From Actinomycetota bacterium (lineage in GTDB: Bacteria; Actinomycetota; Actinomycetes; Streptosporangiales; Streptosporangiaceae): DNA of 11,365 bases. Shown here piece by piece: positions 1-8,698 of the stretch; within the stretch, counting starts at the first letter, position 1; the number at the start of each line of letters is the position of its first letter. Where the stretch lies: NCBI GenBank assembly GCA_003140115.1, contig PLIQ01000123.1, positions 3,883-15,247 of the forward strand, given 5' to 3'. The position numbers and the translations under genes were made by a program. The notes under the pieces were generated by a model. That model worked only from the letters and a program-made list of their open reading frames with translations. It was not told the DNA's origin and did no database searches.

Positions 1-318
1 AACACGGGATAACGCTCGTTCAATCGTGTACCAGGCCGTGGTAACTCCGTGCCATTCCATGCCCGCCTCCGGTCATCGGTCGGCGCCGCCCTTGCAGGCA
101 TTAGGCGGGTTATGTCCGGAAAATTAGATATGCCCGGCTTGGTGCTTCTGTGGTCAACTGCGACGAAAATAGTAATGCATCAGTATTGCGAAGTGGGCCA
201 CCCGAGTCGTAACCTGTGTTTCACAGATATAAGAGTCGGAATCCGAGTATCGTGTCTTTAGTGGATTTGCTGCCGACGGCACCCCCTCCTGCGGGCGGGC
301 TATTGACGGGAGACGCCT
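1..318. other. Intergenic region upstream of the ATP-binding protein gene
   Basis: No coding region is convincing here. The stretch is less GC-biased than the genes around it, and the one short open frame (49-261, +) has no recognisable domain or good ribosome binding site. It holds a loose inverted repeat (arms 62-68 and 103-109), a possible promoter near 186-215 and two short palindromes at 214-226 and 236-246. The left edge may carry the end of a regulatory region for a gene outside the window. Confidence 0.5.
186..246 (+). promoter_or_regulatory. Candidate promoter with two operator-like palindromes
   Basis: TTGCGA (186-191) and TAACCT (210-215) are separated by 18 nt and resemble -35 and -10 elements of a housekeeping sigma factor. 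A perfect palindrome CTGTG-TTT-CACAG (214-226) overlaps the end of the -10 and the expected transcription start. A second one, TCGGA-A-TCCGA (236-246), follows directly. Such placement fits a repressor operator for the gene starting at 319. No known regulator consensus was recognised, so the call rests on symmetry and position only. Confidence 0.3.
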
Positions 319-1341
319 GTGGCGTCAGGTGTATGGCAGCAAGGCATCAGCAGTTGGCGGGGCGTTCACGCGGGCATCTGCTACGCGTGGCCGCTTCCAG
401 CCGACGCCAGATGCGCGACAGTGGCGCGGCAGGCGTTCCGGGACGCAGTCTCGGAGGTCGGCCTCGAGTCCGGTCTGCTCGAGGACGGCGTCCTGATGGC
501 CAGCGAACTCGCGGCCAATACCCTGCATGCGCAGGCGGTGGCTAGGGCCGGCGGAGGGGGGGGTCGGCTCGTGTCCGTGATCGCGGACGTGGAGGGCGAG
601 CCGACAACGTCCGCCGGCCCGGCCCCTCAGGTGCCCAGGCACCACCGCCACCGGCCGTCCCGCGTCCCCCGCTACCCTCAGCGTCCGCAGCCGCCACGGG
701 TTCCCCAGGCCGAGCTCTGGCTGTACCTGCGTGGCGTCGGCGCCGGGCGGGAGCTGGTCTGCAAGGTCTTCGACTGCTGCCGCGGCTGGCGCGGCGGCAC
801 CCCGCCAACAGTTTGCGCCCCGTCGGTGGCCGGGACGCCCGCTGAGGCCGGGACGGACGCCGAGGATGTCGGCGGGCGCGGGCTGCAGATCGTGCACGAA
901 CTGTCCGGCGGCCGGTGGGGGCACCATCCCACCCGGGCCCGGCTGGACAACTGGGGACTGTGCGGCAAGGCGGTCTGGTTCGCGGTGCCCGCTCCGCTCG
1001 CCCACGCCCGGCTGACGGACGTGACCGGGCTGCGCTCGTACACGCTCTCGGCCGACGTTACCGCGGCCCGGGCCACCGACCGTCTCAGTGCCCGCCAGGC
1101 CGCCCGGGAACTCAAGGGCATGCTGGACGAACGGGGGTTCGGCCGCGGGCTGGTGCACGACGACCAGCCCGCCCGTGACCTGTCGATCCTGTCCGTCCGG
1201 CGGGGCCTGACCGTGTGGTGCCAGGCCGGCGTAGTATCGCTGACCACCCCCTGGGGCTCCAGCCAGCAGTGGGACTACGCGGACCTGGTCGAGGCGGCCG
1301 AGCAGACCGTGCGCCGGTACGAAGAGCTCGACCTGGAGTAA
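319..1341 (+). CDS. ATP-binding protein, RsbW/SpoIIAB-type HATPase fold with extra C-terminal region
   Basis: 340 residues. This is probably a member of the GHKL ATP-binding family that is abundant in actinomycetes as anti-sigma-factor-like serine kinases. The N-box is visible at about residues 60-70 (ASELAANT), an FDCCRGW motif at 151-157 stands for the G1 aspartate box, and GGRGLQIV (185-192) is the G2 box. A proline- and arginine-rich low-complexity insertion (about 92-130) splits the ATPase fold, and residues 228-340 form an extra region I do not recognise. The G1 box lacks the usual DxGxG spacing, so ATP hydrolysis is uncertain. The GTG start is chosen because GGGAG lies 6 nt upstream. 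An 8-G run (556-563) lies in the linker, but both sides remain in frame. The stop is 6 nt from that of the convergent nucleoside hydrolase. The partner sigma or anti-anti-sigma factor is not in the window. Confidence 0.75.
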   Translation: MASGVWQQGISSWRGVHAGICYAWPLPADARCATVARQAFRDAVSEVGLESGLLEDGVLMASELAANTLHAQAVARAGGGGGRLVSVIADVEGEPTTSAGPAPQVPRHHRHRPSRVPRYPQRPQPPRVPQAELWLYLRGVGAGRELVCKVFDCCRGWRGGTPPTVCAPSVAGTPAEAGTDAEDVGGRGLQIVHELSGGRWGHHPTRARLDNWGLCGKAVWFAVPAPLAHARLTDVTGLRSYTLSADVTAARATDRLSARQAARELKGMLDERGFGRGLVHDDQPARDLSILSVRRGLTVWCQAGVVSLTTPWGSSQQWDYADLVEAAEQTVRRYEELDLE

Positions 1342-1347
1342 GCGCGG

Positions 1348-2343
1348 TCAGCGCCCCATGGCCGCGGCCACCCGCTGGTAGACGCCGAGGGTCAGCTCCC
1401 AGAAGCCGTCCACGTCGATCGACATCGCGACCTGGGCGTTGCCCCCGTCGACCTGGACCCCTTGGCCCCCCAAAGCCCCGACACCGGAAGCCCCGGCACC
1501 GGAAGCCCCGGCACCGGGCGCCCCGAAGTCGGTCACCGTCATCCCCGAGGTCAGCTGCCCGGCCGTCTCCACCTGTACCCGCGTCGGGACCAGCCCGAAC
1601 AGGCCGGGCTGCGCCACCCAGGCCACCGCGCAGACGTCGTGCACCGGCGGTCCCGATGGCTCGCTAACCGACCTGTACTGCTCGAGGGCGGGCAGCAGCA
1701 ACTCGGTGCCGAGCGGTCCCAGGTCGCCCATCCGCTGCAGCACCGCCGGGGTGGCCCCGGTCCGCAGGGTCACGTCCAGCCCCAGCATGACCACGGTCCA
1801 GCCGGCCCGGAACACGACCGCCGCGGCCTCCGGGTCGGCCCAGATGTTGTACTCGGCGGCCGGCGTGACGTTGCCCCGGCCCGCGGACCCGCCCATGATC
1901 ACGAACTCCCGCACCCAGTCCGCCAGCCGGGGCTCCCGCTTGACCGCCAGCGCGATGTTGGTCAGCGGCCCGGTCGCGACGAGCGTGATCTGGCCGGGAG
2001 CGGCCCGGATGGTGTCGATGATGTAGTCGATGGCGTGCCCGGCGGCCGGGCCGGCCGCCGCCTCCGGCAACACCGCCCCGCCGAGCCCCGACTCGCCGTG
2101 CACCTGCCGTGCGTCCAGGGCCGGGCGCAGCAGCGGCCCGGCGCAGCCCGGCGTCACCGGGGTCCCGGCCGCGCCGACGTACTCGCACACCGCCAGCGCG
2201 TTCGCCGTGGTCCTGACCAGGCTGACGTTGCCCGCCACCGTGGTGATGCCGACCAGGTCGATGCCGGGATGTCCGTGCGCGAACGCGATCGCGAGCGCGT
2301 CGTCGATCCCGGGGTCGCAGTCGAGGATGATTGGTGTGGCCAT
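1348..2343 (-). CDS. Inosine/uridine-preferring nucleoside hydrolase family protein
   Basis: 331 residues. It is expected to hydrolyse the N-glycosidic bond of ribonucleosides, giving free base and ribose for salvage in the cytosol. The calcium-binding signature DCDPGIDD (8-15) is intact, EYNIWADPEAA (164-174) matches the substrate-binding segment, and the active-site His-Asp pair is in VHDVCAVAW (234-242). Length is slightly above the usual ~310 because of a glycine/alanine/serine insertion (about 274-296) encoded by a 15-bp tandem repeat. The ATG start follows GAGAAAG at a suitable distance and places the signature at the expected N-terminal position. The gene diverges from glyA and converges with the ATP-binding protein gene. 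Substrate preference (purine, pyrimidine or inosine-uridine) cannot be read from the sequence. Confidence 0.92.
   Translation of the reverse strand: MATPIILDCDPGIDDALAIAFAHGHPGIDLVGITTVAGNVSLVRTTANALAVCEYVGAAGTPVTPGCAGPLLRPALDARQVHGESGLGGAVLPEAAAGPAAGHAIDYIIDTIRAAPGQITLVATGPLTNIALAVKREPRLADWVREFVIMGGSAGRGNVTPAAEYNIWADPEAAAVVFRAGWTVVMLGLDVTLRTGATPAVLQRMGDLGPLGTELLLPALEQYRSVSEPSGPPVHDVCAVAWVAQPGLFGLVPTRVQVETAGQLTSGMTVTDFGAPGAGASGAGASGVGALGGQGVQVDGGNAQVAMSIDVDGFWELTLGVYQRVAAAMGR
1473..1526. repeat. 15-bp tandem repeat inside the nucleoside hydrolase gene
   Basis: Three copies of a 15-bp unit of the form aagccccggcaccgg occupy 1473-1487, 1488-1502 and 1503-1517; the second and third are identical and the first differs at one base. 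A degenerate partial copy follows to 1526. Because 15 is a multiple of three, copy changes would add or remove five residues in a Gly/Ala/Ser-rich surface loop without breaking the frame. Confidence 0.85.
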
Positions 2344-2409
2344 GTCTGCTTTCTCGCCGTCTGGTGGTGCCCCTGACGACGGTACCGAACGTCCTTGGCG
2401 CGCGTCCTG

Positions 2410-2439
2410 GTGACCCGCGCGTGCTGCGGTGTGTAGCCT
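2410..2439 (+). promoter_or_regulatory. Possible glyA promoter
   Basis: GTGACC (2410-2415) and TAGCCT (2434-2439) are 18 nt apart and resemble -35 and -10 hexamers. The implied transcript would start about at the ribosome binding site, leaving a leader of only ~14 nt, which is short. The 116-bp divergent region 2344-2459 must serve both glyA and the nucleoside hydrolase; nothing better was seen. Confidence 0.25.
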
Positions 2440-2459
2440 GCATGCGAGGAGGTCCTGTC

Positions 2460-3721
<1,262 letters not shown>

Positions 3722-3725
<4 letters not shown>

Positions 3726-3952
3726 CCCGCGACGGCGCGGACGACCGCCCGCGGCCGCTCCGGCACGGTCAGCGCGTCGACCGGCCCGAGAAACCAGTGG
3801 CCGCGCGGGCACCGGATCCGCACGCCGTCCAGCATCCCATCGGTGGACCTGATCGAGTAGCGGTCCTCCACCACGGCGGGCAGCCCGCACCGGGCCGTGC
3901 CGTGCGTGTCCAGATAGGCCGGGCAGTCCAGGAACGTCTCGCCGGTGTCCAT
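3722..3952 (-). CDS. Conserved hypothetical protein with Cys/His motif, 76 aa
   Basis: I do not recognise a named family, though it looks like a small conserved actinobacterial protein. Three cysteines (C10, C22, C48) and H52 in a CPRGHWF segment could bind a metal as a small zinc-ribbon-like fold; this is inference. No membrane segment or signal peptide is visible. A strong GGAGGAGG ribosome binding site lies 5 nt before the ATG, which supports a real gene. It ends inside a CTAG palindrome (3722-3725) shared with the glyA stop, so the two genes converge with a 4-bp overlap. The DUF4262 gene lies upstream on the same strand with a 94-bp gap, so co-transcription is possible. An 8-bp direct repeat CCTTGGGC (3976-3983, 3990-3997) sits in that gap. 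Confidence 0.75.
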
Positions 3953-4046
3953 CTCGTCCTCCTCCGTGCCCTCTTCCTTGGGCCCTCCCCCTTGGGCAGG
4001 AGCCTGTCAGCGCGGTCCTCAGGATCGGTTGAGGCCCGATTGAGCC

Positions 4047-4538
4047 CTAGCCGACTCGCTTGCGGCGCTCCGGCGGCTCCCGGCAGCCGAGGATCGGCTG
4101 GCCGCCGCGGACGCCCTGGTAGCGGCGGTCCCAGGGCCAGTTCCCGCGCTTGTCGGCGTGCACGAGCTGCAGGCCGCGGATCCGGTTGCCGTATAGCTCG
4201 ACCGCCAGGTTCAGGTGCGCCCAGGGCACGGCGACCCTGACCATCTCGACCAGCGGCCCGTCGCGCAGCGCCGCCCGCGTCCCCGGCTCGGGCGCGTCCG
4301 CGTGCAGCAGGTGCGCGGCCACGCCGTTGAGCACCGCGGTGGCCCGGGTCAGGCCCATGCCGGTGATGACGAGCTCGGGCCGCCGGTGCGAGGTGAGCCC
4401 GACGGTGTACGCCCATGGCGGGTGGATGCCGTCTCGTTCCACGCCCTGCACGGCCCAGCCGTAGGCGGTGATCAGCCGCCGCATGTGCTCGGTGTAATCG
4501 CGCTCGGTAGCGCCCGGATGGTCGCAGATCCAGCACAT
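4047..4538 (-). CDS. DUF4262 domain-containing protein
   Basis: 163 residues. The whole protein matches the DUF4262 pattern: an N-terminal CWIC motif (2-5), an aromatic-rich block with WAYTVGLT (42-49), PELVITGM (54-61) and a C-terminal QLVHADKRGNWPWD (124-137) followed by QPILG (147-151). The biochemical role of the family is unknown to me. The ATG at 4538 is chosen over an upstream in-frame ATG at 4622 because GGGAGG is 5 nt upstream and CWIC then starts the protein, as is usual. It is divergent from the DUF6504 gene, sharing a 162-bp control region. No signal peptide or membrane helix is apparent; the protein is likely cytosolic. Confidence 0.88.
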   Translation of the reverse strand: MCWICDHPGATERDYTEHMRRLITAYGWAVQGVERDGIHPPWAYTVGLTSHRRPELVITGMGLTRATAVLNGVAAHLLHADAPEPGTRAALRDGPLVEMVRVAVPWAHLNLAVELYGNRIRGLQLVHADKRGNWPWDRRYQGVRGGQPILGCREPPERRKRVG

Positions 4539-4618
4539 GGTTGCCTCCCTCGGGGTGGCCGGATTACCTCTACTATGCCGAGGGGCACTGACATTTCGGA
4601 GGATTCGCGGCTCAGCTG

Positions 4619-4633
4619 GCAAACATTATTTGC
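4619..4633. repeat. Short inverted repeat next to the DUF6504 promoter
   Basis: GCAAA-CATTA-TTTGC is a perfect 5-bp inverted repeat with a 5-nt spacer. Its right arm overlaps the proposed -35 element at 4630-4635. It could be a second operator in the divergent region. No named regulator consensus was recognised. Confidence 0.35.
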
Positions 4634-4658
4634 ATACTAGTTCGAGTGAACATACATT
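4630..4658 (+). promoter_or_regulatory. Sigma-70-type promoter of the DUF6504 gene
   Basis: TTGCAT (4630-4635) and TACATT (4653-4658) are separated by exactly 17 nt, good -35 and -10 hexamers for a housekeeping sigma factor in this GC-rich context. The predicted start of transcription is near 4665, giving a ~36-nt leader with GGGGAGGG before the ATG at 4701. The -10 lies inside the LexA-like box. Confidence 0.55.
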
Positions 4659-4661
4659 CGA
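4646..4661 (+). promoter_or_regulatory. LexA-like (SOS) operator
   Basis: TGAACATACATTCG (4647-4660) fits the Gram-positive LexA/Cheo consensus CGAACRNRYGTTYG at 11 of 13 defined positions, and the flanking A at 4661 extends the match. The box overlaps the -10 of the proposed promoter, the ideal place for repression. From memory, DUF6504 genes in other actinobacteria often lie near damage-induced polymerase genes (dnaE2/imuB type), which agrees with SOS control, but no such gene is in this window. Confidence 0.55.
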
Positions 4662-4700
4662 TAGCAGCGCCGGAACCGGCCCGGGGAGGGCGATAGCTCC

Positions 4701-4998
4701 ATGAGGGTGTACGGCGAGCCGGTCAACGTCCAGGCCCGCGACGACGGCCGGCCCGCCCGGTTCGTGTGGCGAGGCCGGCTGTACACCGTCCGCGCCATCC
4801 TCGAGCACTGGGTCATCAACCGGGAGTGGTGGCAGGACCCCGAGGGGCCTGAGGGGGCCCAGGGGCCTGAGCCCGGCCAGCCCGCGCTGGAGTTCTGGCG
4901 GGTGGAGGCGTCAGCGGGCCAGGGCATGACCGCGGAAGTCTACGAGCTGCGCCGCGACGCCGCCACCGACGCCTGGACCCTGCGCCGCAGCGCTTTAA
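4701..4998 (+). CDS. DUF6504 family protein, normal stop codon apparently lost (3' frameshift)
   Basis: About 98 residues match the DUF6504 family: RVYGEPVNV at the start, RPARFVWRGRLYTVRAILEHW (residues 17-37), FWRVEAS (66-72) and a terminal VYELRRD...WTLRR block. Homologues end just after this point. Here the frame has no stop and runs on to 6068, through the antisense of the metallo-hydrolase gene and into that of sqdB, as a low-complexity non-homologous tail. Stops exist within a few bases in the other two frames: TAA at 4996-4998 and TGA at 5000-5002, inside a local A/T-rich patch. A one-base indel near 4983-4995 would explain this, by real mutation or sequencing error. I list only the conserved part. 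Function is unknown; the promoter suggests DNA-damage induction. GGGGAGGG lies 10 nt before the ATG. Confidence 0.72.
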
Positions 4999-5015
4999 CT
5001 GAGCGTCGACGGGGG

Positions 5016-5825
5016 CTAGGCGGTCCCGTTCAGGTGCTCGATGTACCGCAGCGCGGAGCGCCGGACCGTCTCCCACGCGCCGGCCCGCAGCACCGGGGTC
5101 CACCAGCCGCTGTAGATCCGGTCGAACGCCAGCGGCCGCACCGCCTCGGCCACCCCCAGCACCGCCGCCTCGGACAACGGCAGCCGGTTCGGCGCCGAGA
5201 AGAGGAACGTCACCCGGTCCTCGCCCGGCGTGACCATGATCGTGTCGCCGGCCAGCAGCACCCCGCGGCCCGCCGCCCCCGAAGCCCAGTGCAGCACCGC
5301 GCTGCCGGGAAAGTGCCCGCCGCACTGCACCAGCGTCACTCCGGGCAGCACCTCCAAAACCCCCGACCAGAGCCGCACCGGCAGCTCCGCGTCGGCCCGC
5401 AGCCAGGCCACATCGTCCACCGGGACCAGGATCTCGGCCCCGAACGACCGGGCCCACGAAGCGATCGCGCCGTAGAAGTGCGGATGGCTGGCGGTCACGA
5501 ACCGCAGGCCTCCCGCCGCCCGCACCGCGGCTACCGCCGCGTCGTCGATGAACCCGGACGGGTCCCACAGCAGGTTGCCCTCGGGCGTGGACACCAGCAG
5601 CGACCGCTGCCCGATCGCCACCGGCGGATCCGCGCCGATCCCGGTCAGCCCCGGCTCGACGGCCCGGACGTCGGACCGGTGCCCGGCCGCGGCCAGCTCG
5701 GCCAGCGTGGTCCAGCGCTGCCCGCCCGGCGGCACCCACTGCCGCTCGTCCGCGCACACCGCGCAGACCTGCGGCGGCGGGTCCGGGAAATGGTTACCAC
5801 AGGTCGCACAGATACAGGTCCCCAT
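5016..5825 (-). CDS. Metallo-beta-lactamase-fold hydrolase with N-terminal zinc ribbon
   Basis: 269 residues. The first 24 residues carry CxxC pairs (C6/C9 and C21/C24) typical of a small zinc ribbon. The rest fits an MBL fold: a SHPHFYG segment (113-119) in place of the classic HxHxDH, a later metal-ligand histidine in GGHFPGS (169-175) and an aspartate in LLAGDTI (190-196). Tyr118 and Gly119 replace the Asp-His of the second metal site, so it probably binds one metal or a different one; the substrate is unknown. The ATG start is supported mainly by the Cys-rich N-terminus, because no clear ribosome binding site precedes it; a long hairpin ends 6 nt upstream. It follows sqdB on the same strand and converges with the DUF6504 gene. 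Confidence 0.85.
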   Translation of the reverse strand: MGTCICATCGNHFPDPPPQVCAVCADERQWVPPGGQRWTTLAELAAAGHRSDVRAVEPGLTGIGADPPVAIGQRSLLVSTPEGNLLWDPSGFIDDAAVAAVRAAGGLRFVTASHPHFYGAIASWARSFGAEILVPVDDVAWLRADAELPVRLWSGVLEVLPGVTLVQCGGHFPGSAVLHWASGAAGRGVLLAGDTIMVTPGEDRVTFLFSAPNRLPLSEAAVLGVAEAVRPLAFDRIYSGWWTPVLRAGAWETVRRSALRYIEHLNGTA

Positions 5826-5831
5826 ACATGC

Positions 5832-5881
5832 ACCACGGCCCGTTCGGCGTTAAAAGATCATTTTACCGAACGGGCCGTGGT
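5832..5881. terminator. Long hairpin between sqdB and the MBL-fold gene
   Basis: The arms 5832-5847 and 5866-5881 are perfectly complementary (16 bp, ACCACGGCCCGTTCGG and its reverse complement). Inside them TAAAA (5851-5855) and TTTTA (5861-5865) can pair around a GATCA loop, with a 3-nt bulge at 5848-5850. It starts 21 nt after the sqdB stop on the minus strand, so it is well placed as its terminator, although the U-run lies within the stem and not after it. It ends 6 nt before the MBL ATG, so in a read-through transcript it would cover the ribosome binding region. Confidence 0.7.
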
Positions 5882-5902
5882 TCACCCTCGCGGGCCGCAG
5901 CC

Positions 5903-7261
<1,359 letters not shown>

Positions 7262-7277
7262 CTAACCTAGGACATCT

Positions 7278-7889
7278 ATGGCGCTCACATCCAATCGGCT
7301 CGGCGAGGCGCTCACCGCCAAGGCCCGCAGCACGCTCGGCATCCGGTTCGGCCGCTTCGCGGTCGCGGCCATCGCGGCGTTCGTCACCACCGAGGTCGTG
7401 CTCACGATCTGCGCCGGGCCGCTCCATTTGTCGGCCACGTGGGCCTCGCTGATCGCCTGGTTCTCCGGCGCCCTGGTGAGCTACGTGCTCAGCCGGTGGG
7501 CGTGGAAGCGGAAGGGCCGCCCGAACCTGCTGAAGGAGACGCTGCCGTTCTGGGTCGTCTCCGCCATGGTCATCGTGATCCTCACGGTGGCCACCAAGTT
7601 CGCCTACCACTCGGCGGGCTGGATCCACCTGCACGGCGCCGAGCGCGTCCTCTACGTGGACCTGATCTACGGCGTGGCCAACCTCGGCACGTTCGTGCTG
7701 CGGTTCCTGTTCTTCCACTACGTGCTCTTTGCCGGATCAGCCGGCCGGCCCGGGCTCGCCGTCGCGGAAGAGGCGCTCGCCTCGACCGACCCCGGACCCG
7801 AGCTCTTCACCCGGGGCGCGGACTCGGCCCGCGCTGCGGATTCGGTCGGCCCCGCGGACCCCGACCGGCCCGCGGACCGCGAGCGCTGA
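7278..7889 (+). CDS. GtrA-family four-helix membrane protein
   Basis: 203 residues. GtrA proteins are small membrane proteins thought to flip polyprenyl-phosphate-linked sugars for glycan decoration. Four hydrophobic helices are visible at about 26-48, 53-73, 89-111 and 126-151, with the typical RFAVAAIAAFVTTE start and the basic SRWAWKRKGR loop (72-81) after helix 2. Residues 152-203 are a non-hydrophobic tail, longer than usual, ending in a degenerate 6-residue repeat (xADxxR). ATG 7278 has AGGA 5 nt upstream. The last 172 bp overlap the 3' end of the convergent glycosyltransferase gene. GtrA proteins commonly act with a family 2 polyprenyl-phosphate glycosyltransferase, which is exactly the convergent neighbour. 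Confidence 0.88.
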   Translation: MALTSNRLGEALTAKARSTLGIRFGRFAVAAIAAFVTTEVVLTICAGPLHLSATWASLIAWFSGALVSYVLSRWAWKRKGRPNLLKETLPFWVVSAMVIVILTVATKFAYHSAGWIHLHGAERVLYVDLIYGVANLGTFVLRFLFFHYVLFAGSAGRPGLAVAEEALASTDPGPELFTRGADSARAADSVGPADPDRPADRER

Positions 7890-8698
7890 CGCTCGCGCCA
7901 CCAGGTGCCGTAGATGACCCGGGCGAAGCGAATCCCGTAGAAGAGGTTGTTCACGCCCGGCAGGTGCAGCCCGTAGAGCGGGTTCTGGCCCTTCTTGCTT
8001 TCCCCGATCCGCCGGCGGTGGATGGTAGCGGGCACCTCGGCCACCTTGTAGCCGTGGGTGATGACCCCGATCAGCAGCTCGGACGCCTGGTACTGCGGCT
8101 GCTCCAGCCGGACGGCGCCGGTCACCTCGGCCCGCATGGCCCGCAGCCCGAACGTCGTGTCGCTGATCCGCTGCCCGGTGAGCAGGCTGAGCGAACCGGC
8201 GAAGAACAGCACGCCGGCGCTGCGGAACAGGTCCTTGGTCTCCTGGCTGCCCAGCCGGCGCGAGCCGGTCACGAAGTCCGCCTCGCCGGCTACTACGGGC
8301 GCCAGTACCTTCTCGATCTCGGCCGGGTTGTACTGGCCGTCGGCGTCGGTGGTCACGATGTAGGTCGCGTTGCCCTCCCGGGCCAGCCGGTAGCCGAGCC
8401 GCAGCGCGGCGCCCTGGCCGCGGTTGAGCGGCACGTCGCAGACCATGGCCCCGGCCGCCATGGCCTCCTTGGCGGTGCCGTCGACGCAGCCGTCGGCGAC
8501 CACGATGACCGCCGTGGCCTGGCCGCACACCTGCGCGGGCAGCGCCTCGATCACCGGGCCGATGGCCCCGGCCTCGTTGTAGGCCGCGATCACGATCGCC
8601 ACCGAGGGCAGGCTGGTGGCGCGCTCGCCGTAGGCGTCGGCGAACGCGGCCGCCGCCGCGTCGTCAACGGCCTGGTCCCGCGGATTTCCGTAGATCAT
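7718..8698 (-). CDS. Family 2 glycosyltransferase (DPM1/polyprenyl-phosphate sugar synthase-like)
   Basis: 326 residues. A GT-A fold inverting glycosyltransferase that probably moves a sugar from a nucleotide donor to a polyprenyl phosphate on the cytoplasmic face of the membrane. Evidence is VAIVIAAYNEA (33-43), VVADGCVDGT (66-75), the nucleotide/metal motif TTDADGQYNPAEI (116-128) and GSRRLG (145-150). No membrane helix is apparent, so it resembles soluble DPM1-type enzymes, not the GtrB form with C-terminal helices. Residues 270-326 are low complexity, rich in Ser, Ala, Arg and Pro, and lie opposite the GtrA tail. Its ATG overlaps the TGA of the epimerase gene (ATGA, 8695-8698), a sign of translational coupling; GGAGGG precedes the start. 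Donor sugar unknown. Confidence 0.9.
   Translation of the reverse strand: MIYGNPRDQAVDDAAAAAFADAYGERATSLPSVAIVIAAYNEAGAIGPVIEALPAQVCGQATAVIVVADGCVDGTAKEAMAAGAMVCDVPLNRGQGAALRLGYRLAREGNATYIVTTDADGQYNPAEIEKVLAPVVAGEADFVTGSRRLGSQETKDLFRSAGVLFFAGSLSLLTGQRISDTTFGLRAMRAEVTGAVRLEQPQYQASELLIGVITHGYKVAEVPATIHRRRIGESKKGQNPLYGLHLPGVNNLFYGIRFARVIYGTWWRERQRSRSAGRSGSAGPTESAARAESAPRVKSSGPGSVEASASSATASPGRPADPAKST
7818..7889. repeat. Degenerate 18-bp tandem repeat in overlapping gene ends
   Basis: GCGGA recurs with an exact 18-bp period at 7818, 7836, 7854 and 7872, each followed by a related C/G-rich sequence. On the plus strand this encodes the GtrA tail units GADSAR, AADSVG, PADPDR and PADRER. On the minus strand the same DNA encodes the Ser/Arg/Ala-rich tail of the glycosyltransferase. 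Confidence 0.75.

Noticed and set aside
49..261. 70-codon open frame near the left edge
   Set aside because: No good ribosome binding site, no domain, and it overlaps promoter-like palindromes.
556..563. 8-G run as a phase-variation or frameshift site
   Set aside because: The domain motifs before and after it are in the same frame, so no shift is needed; kept only as a caution.
325..1158. 277-codon open frame on the minus strand opposite the ATP-binding protein
   Set aside because: No recognisable motif, and the plus-strand frame shows N-box and G2 box with a good ribosome binding site.
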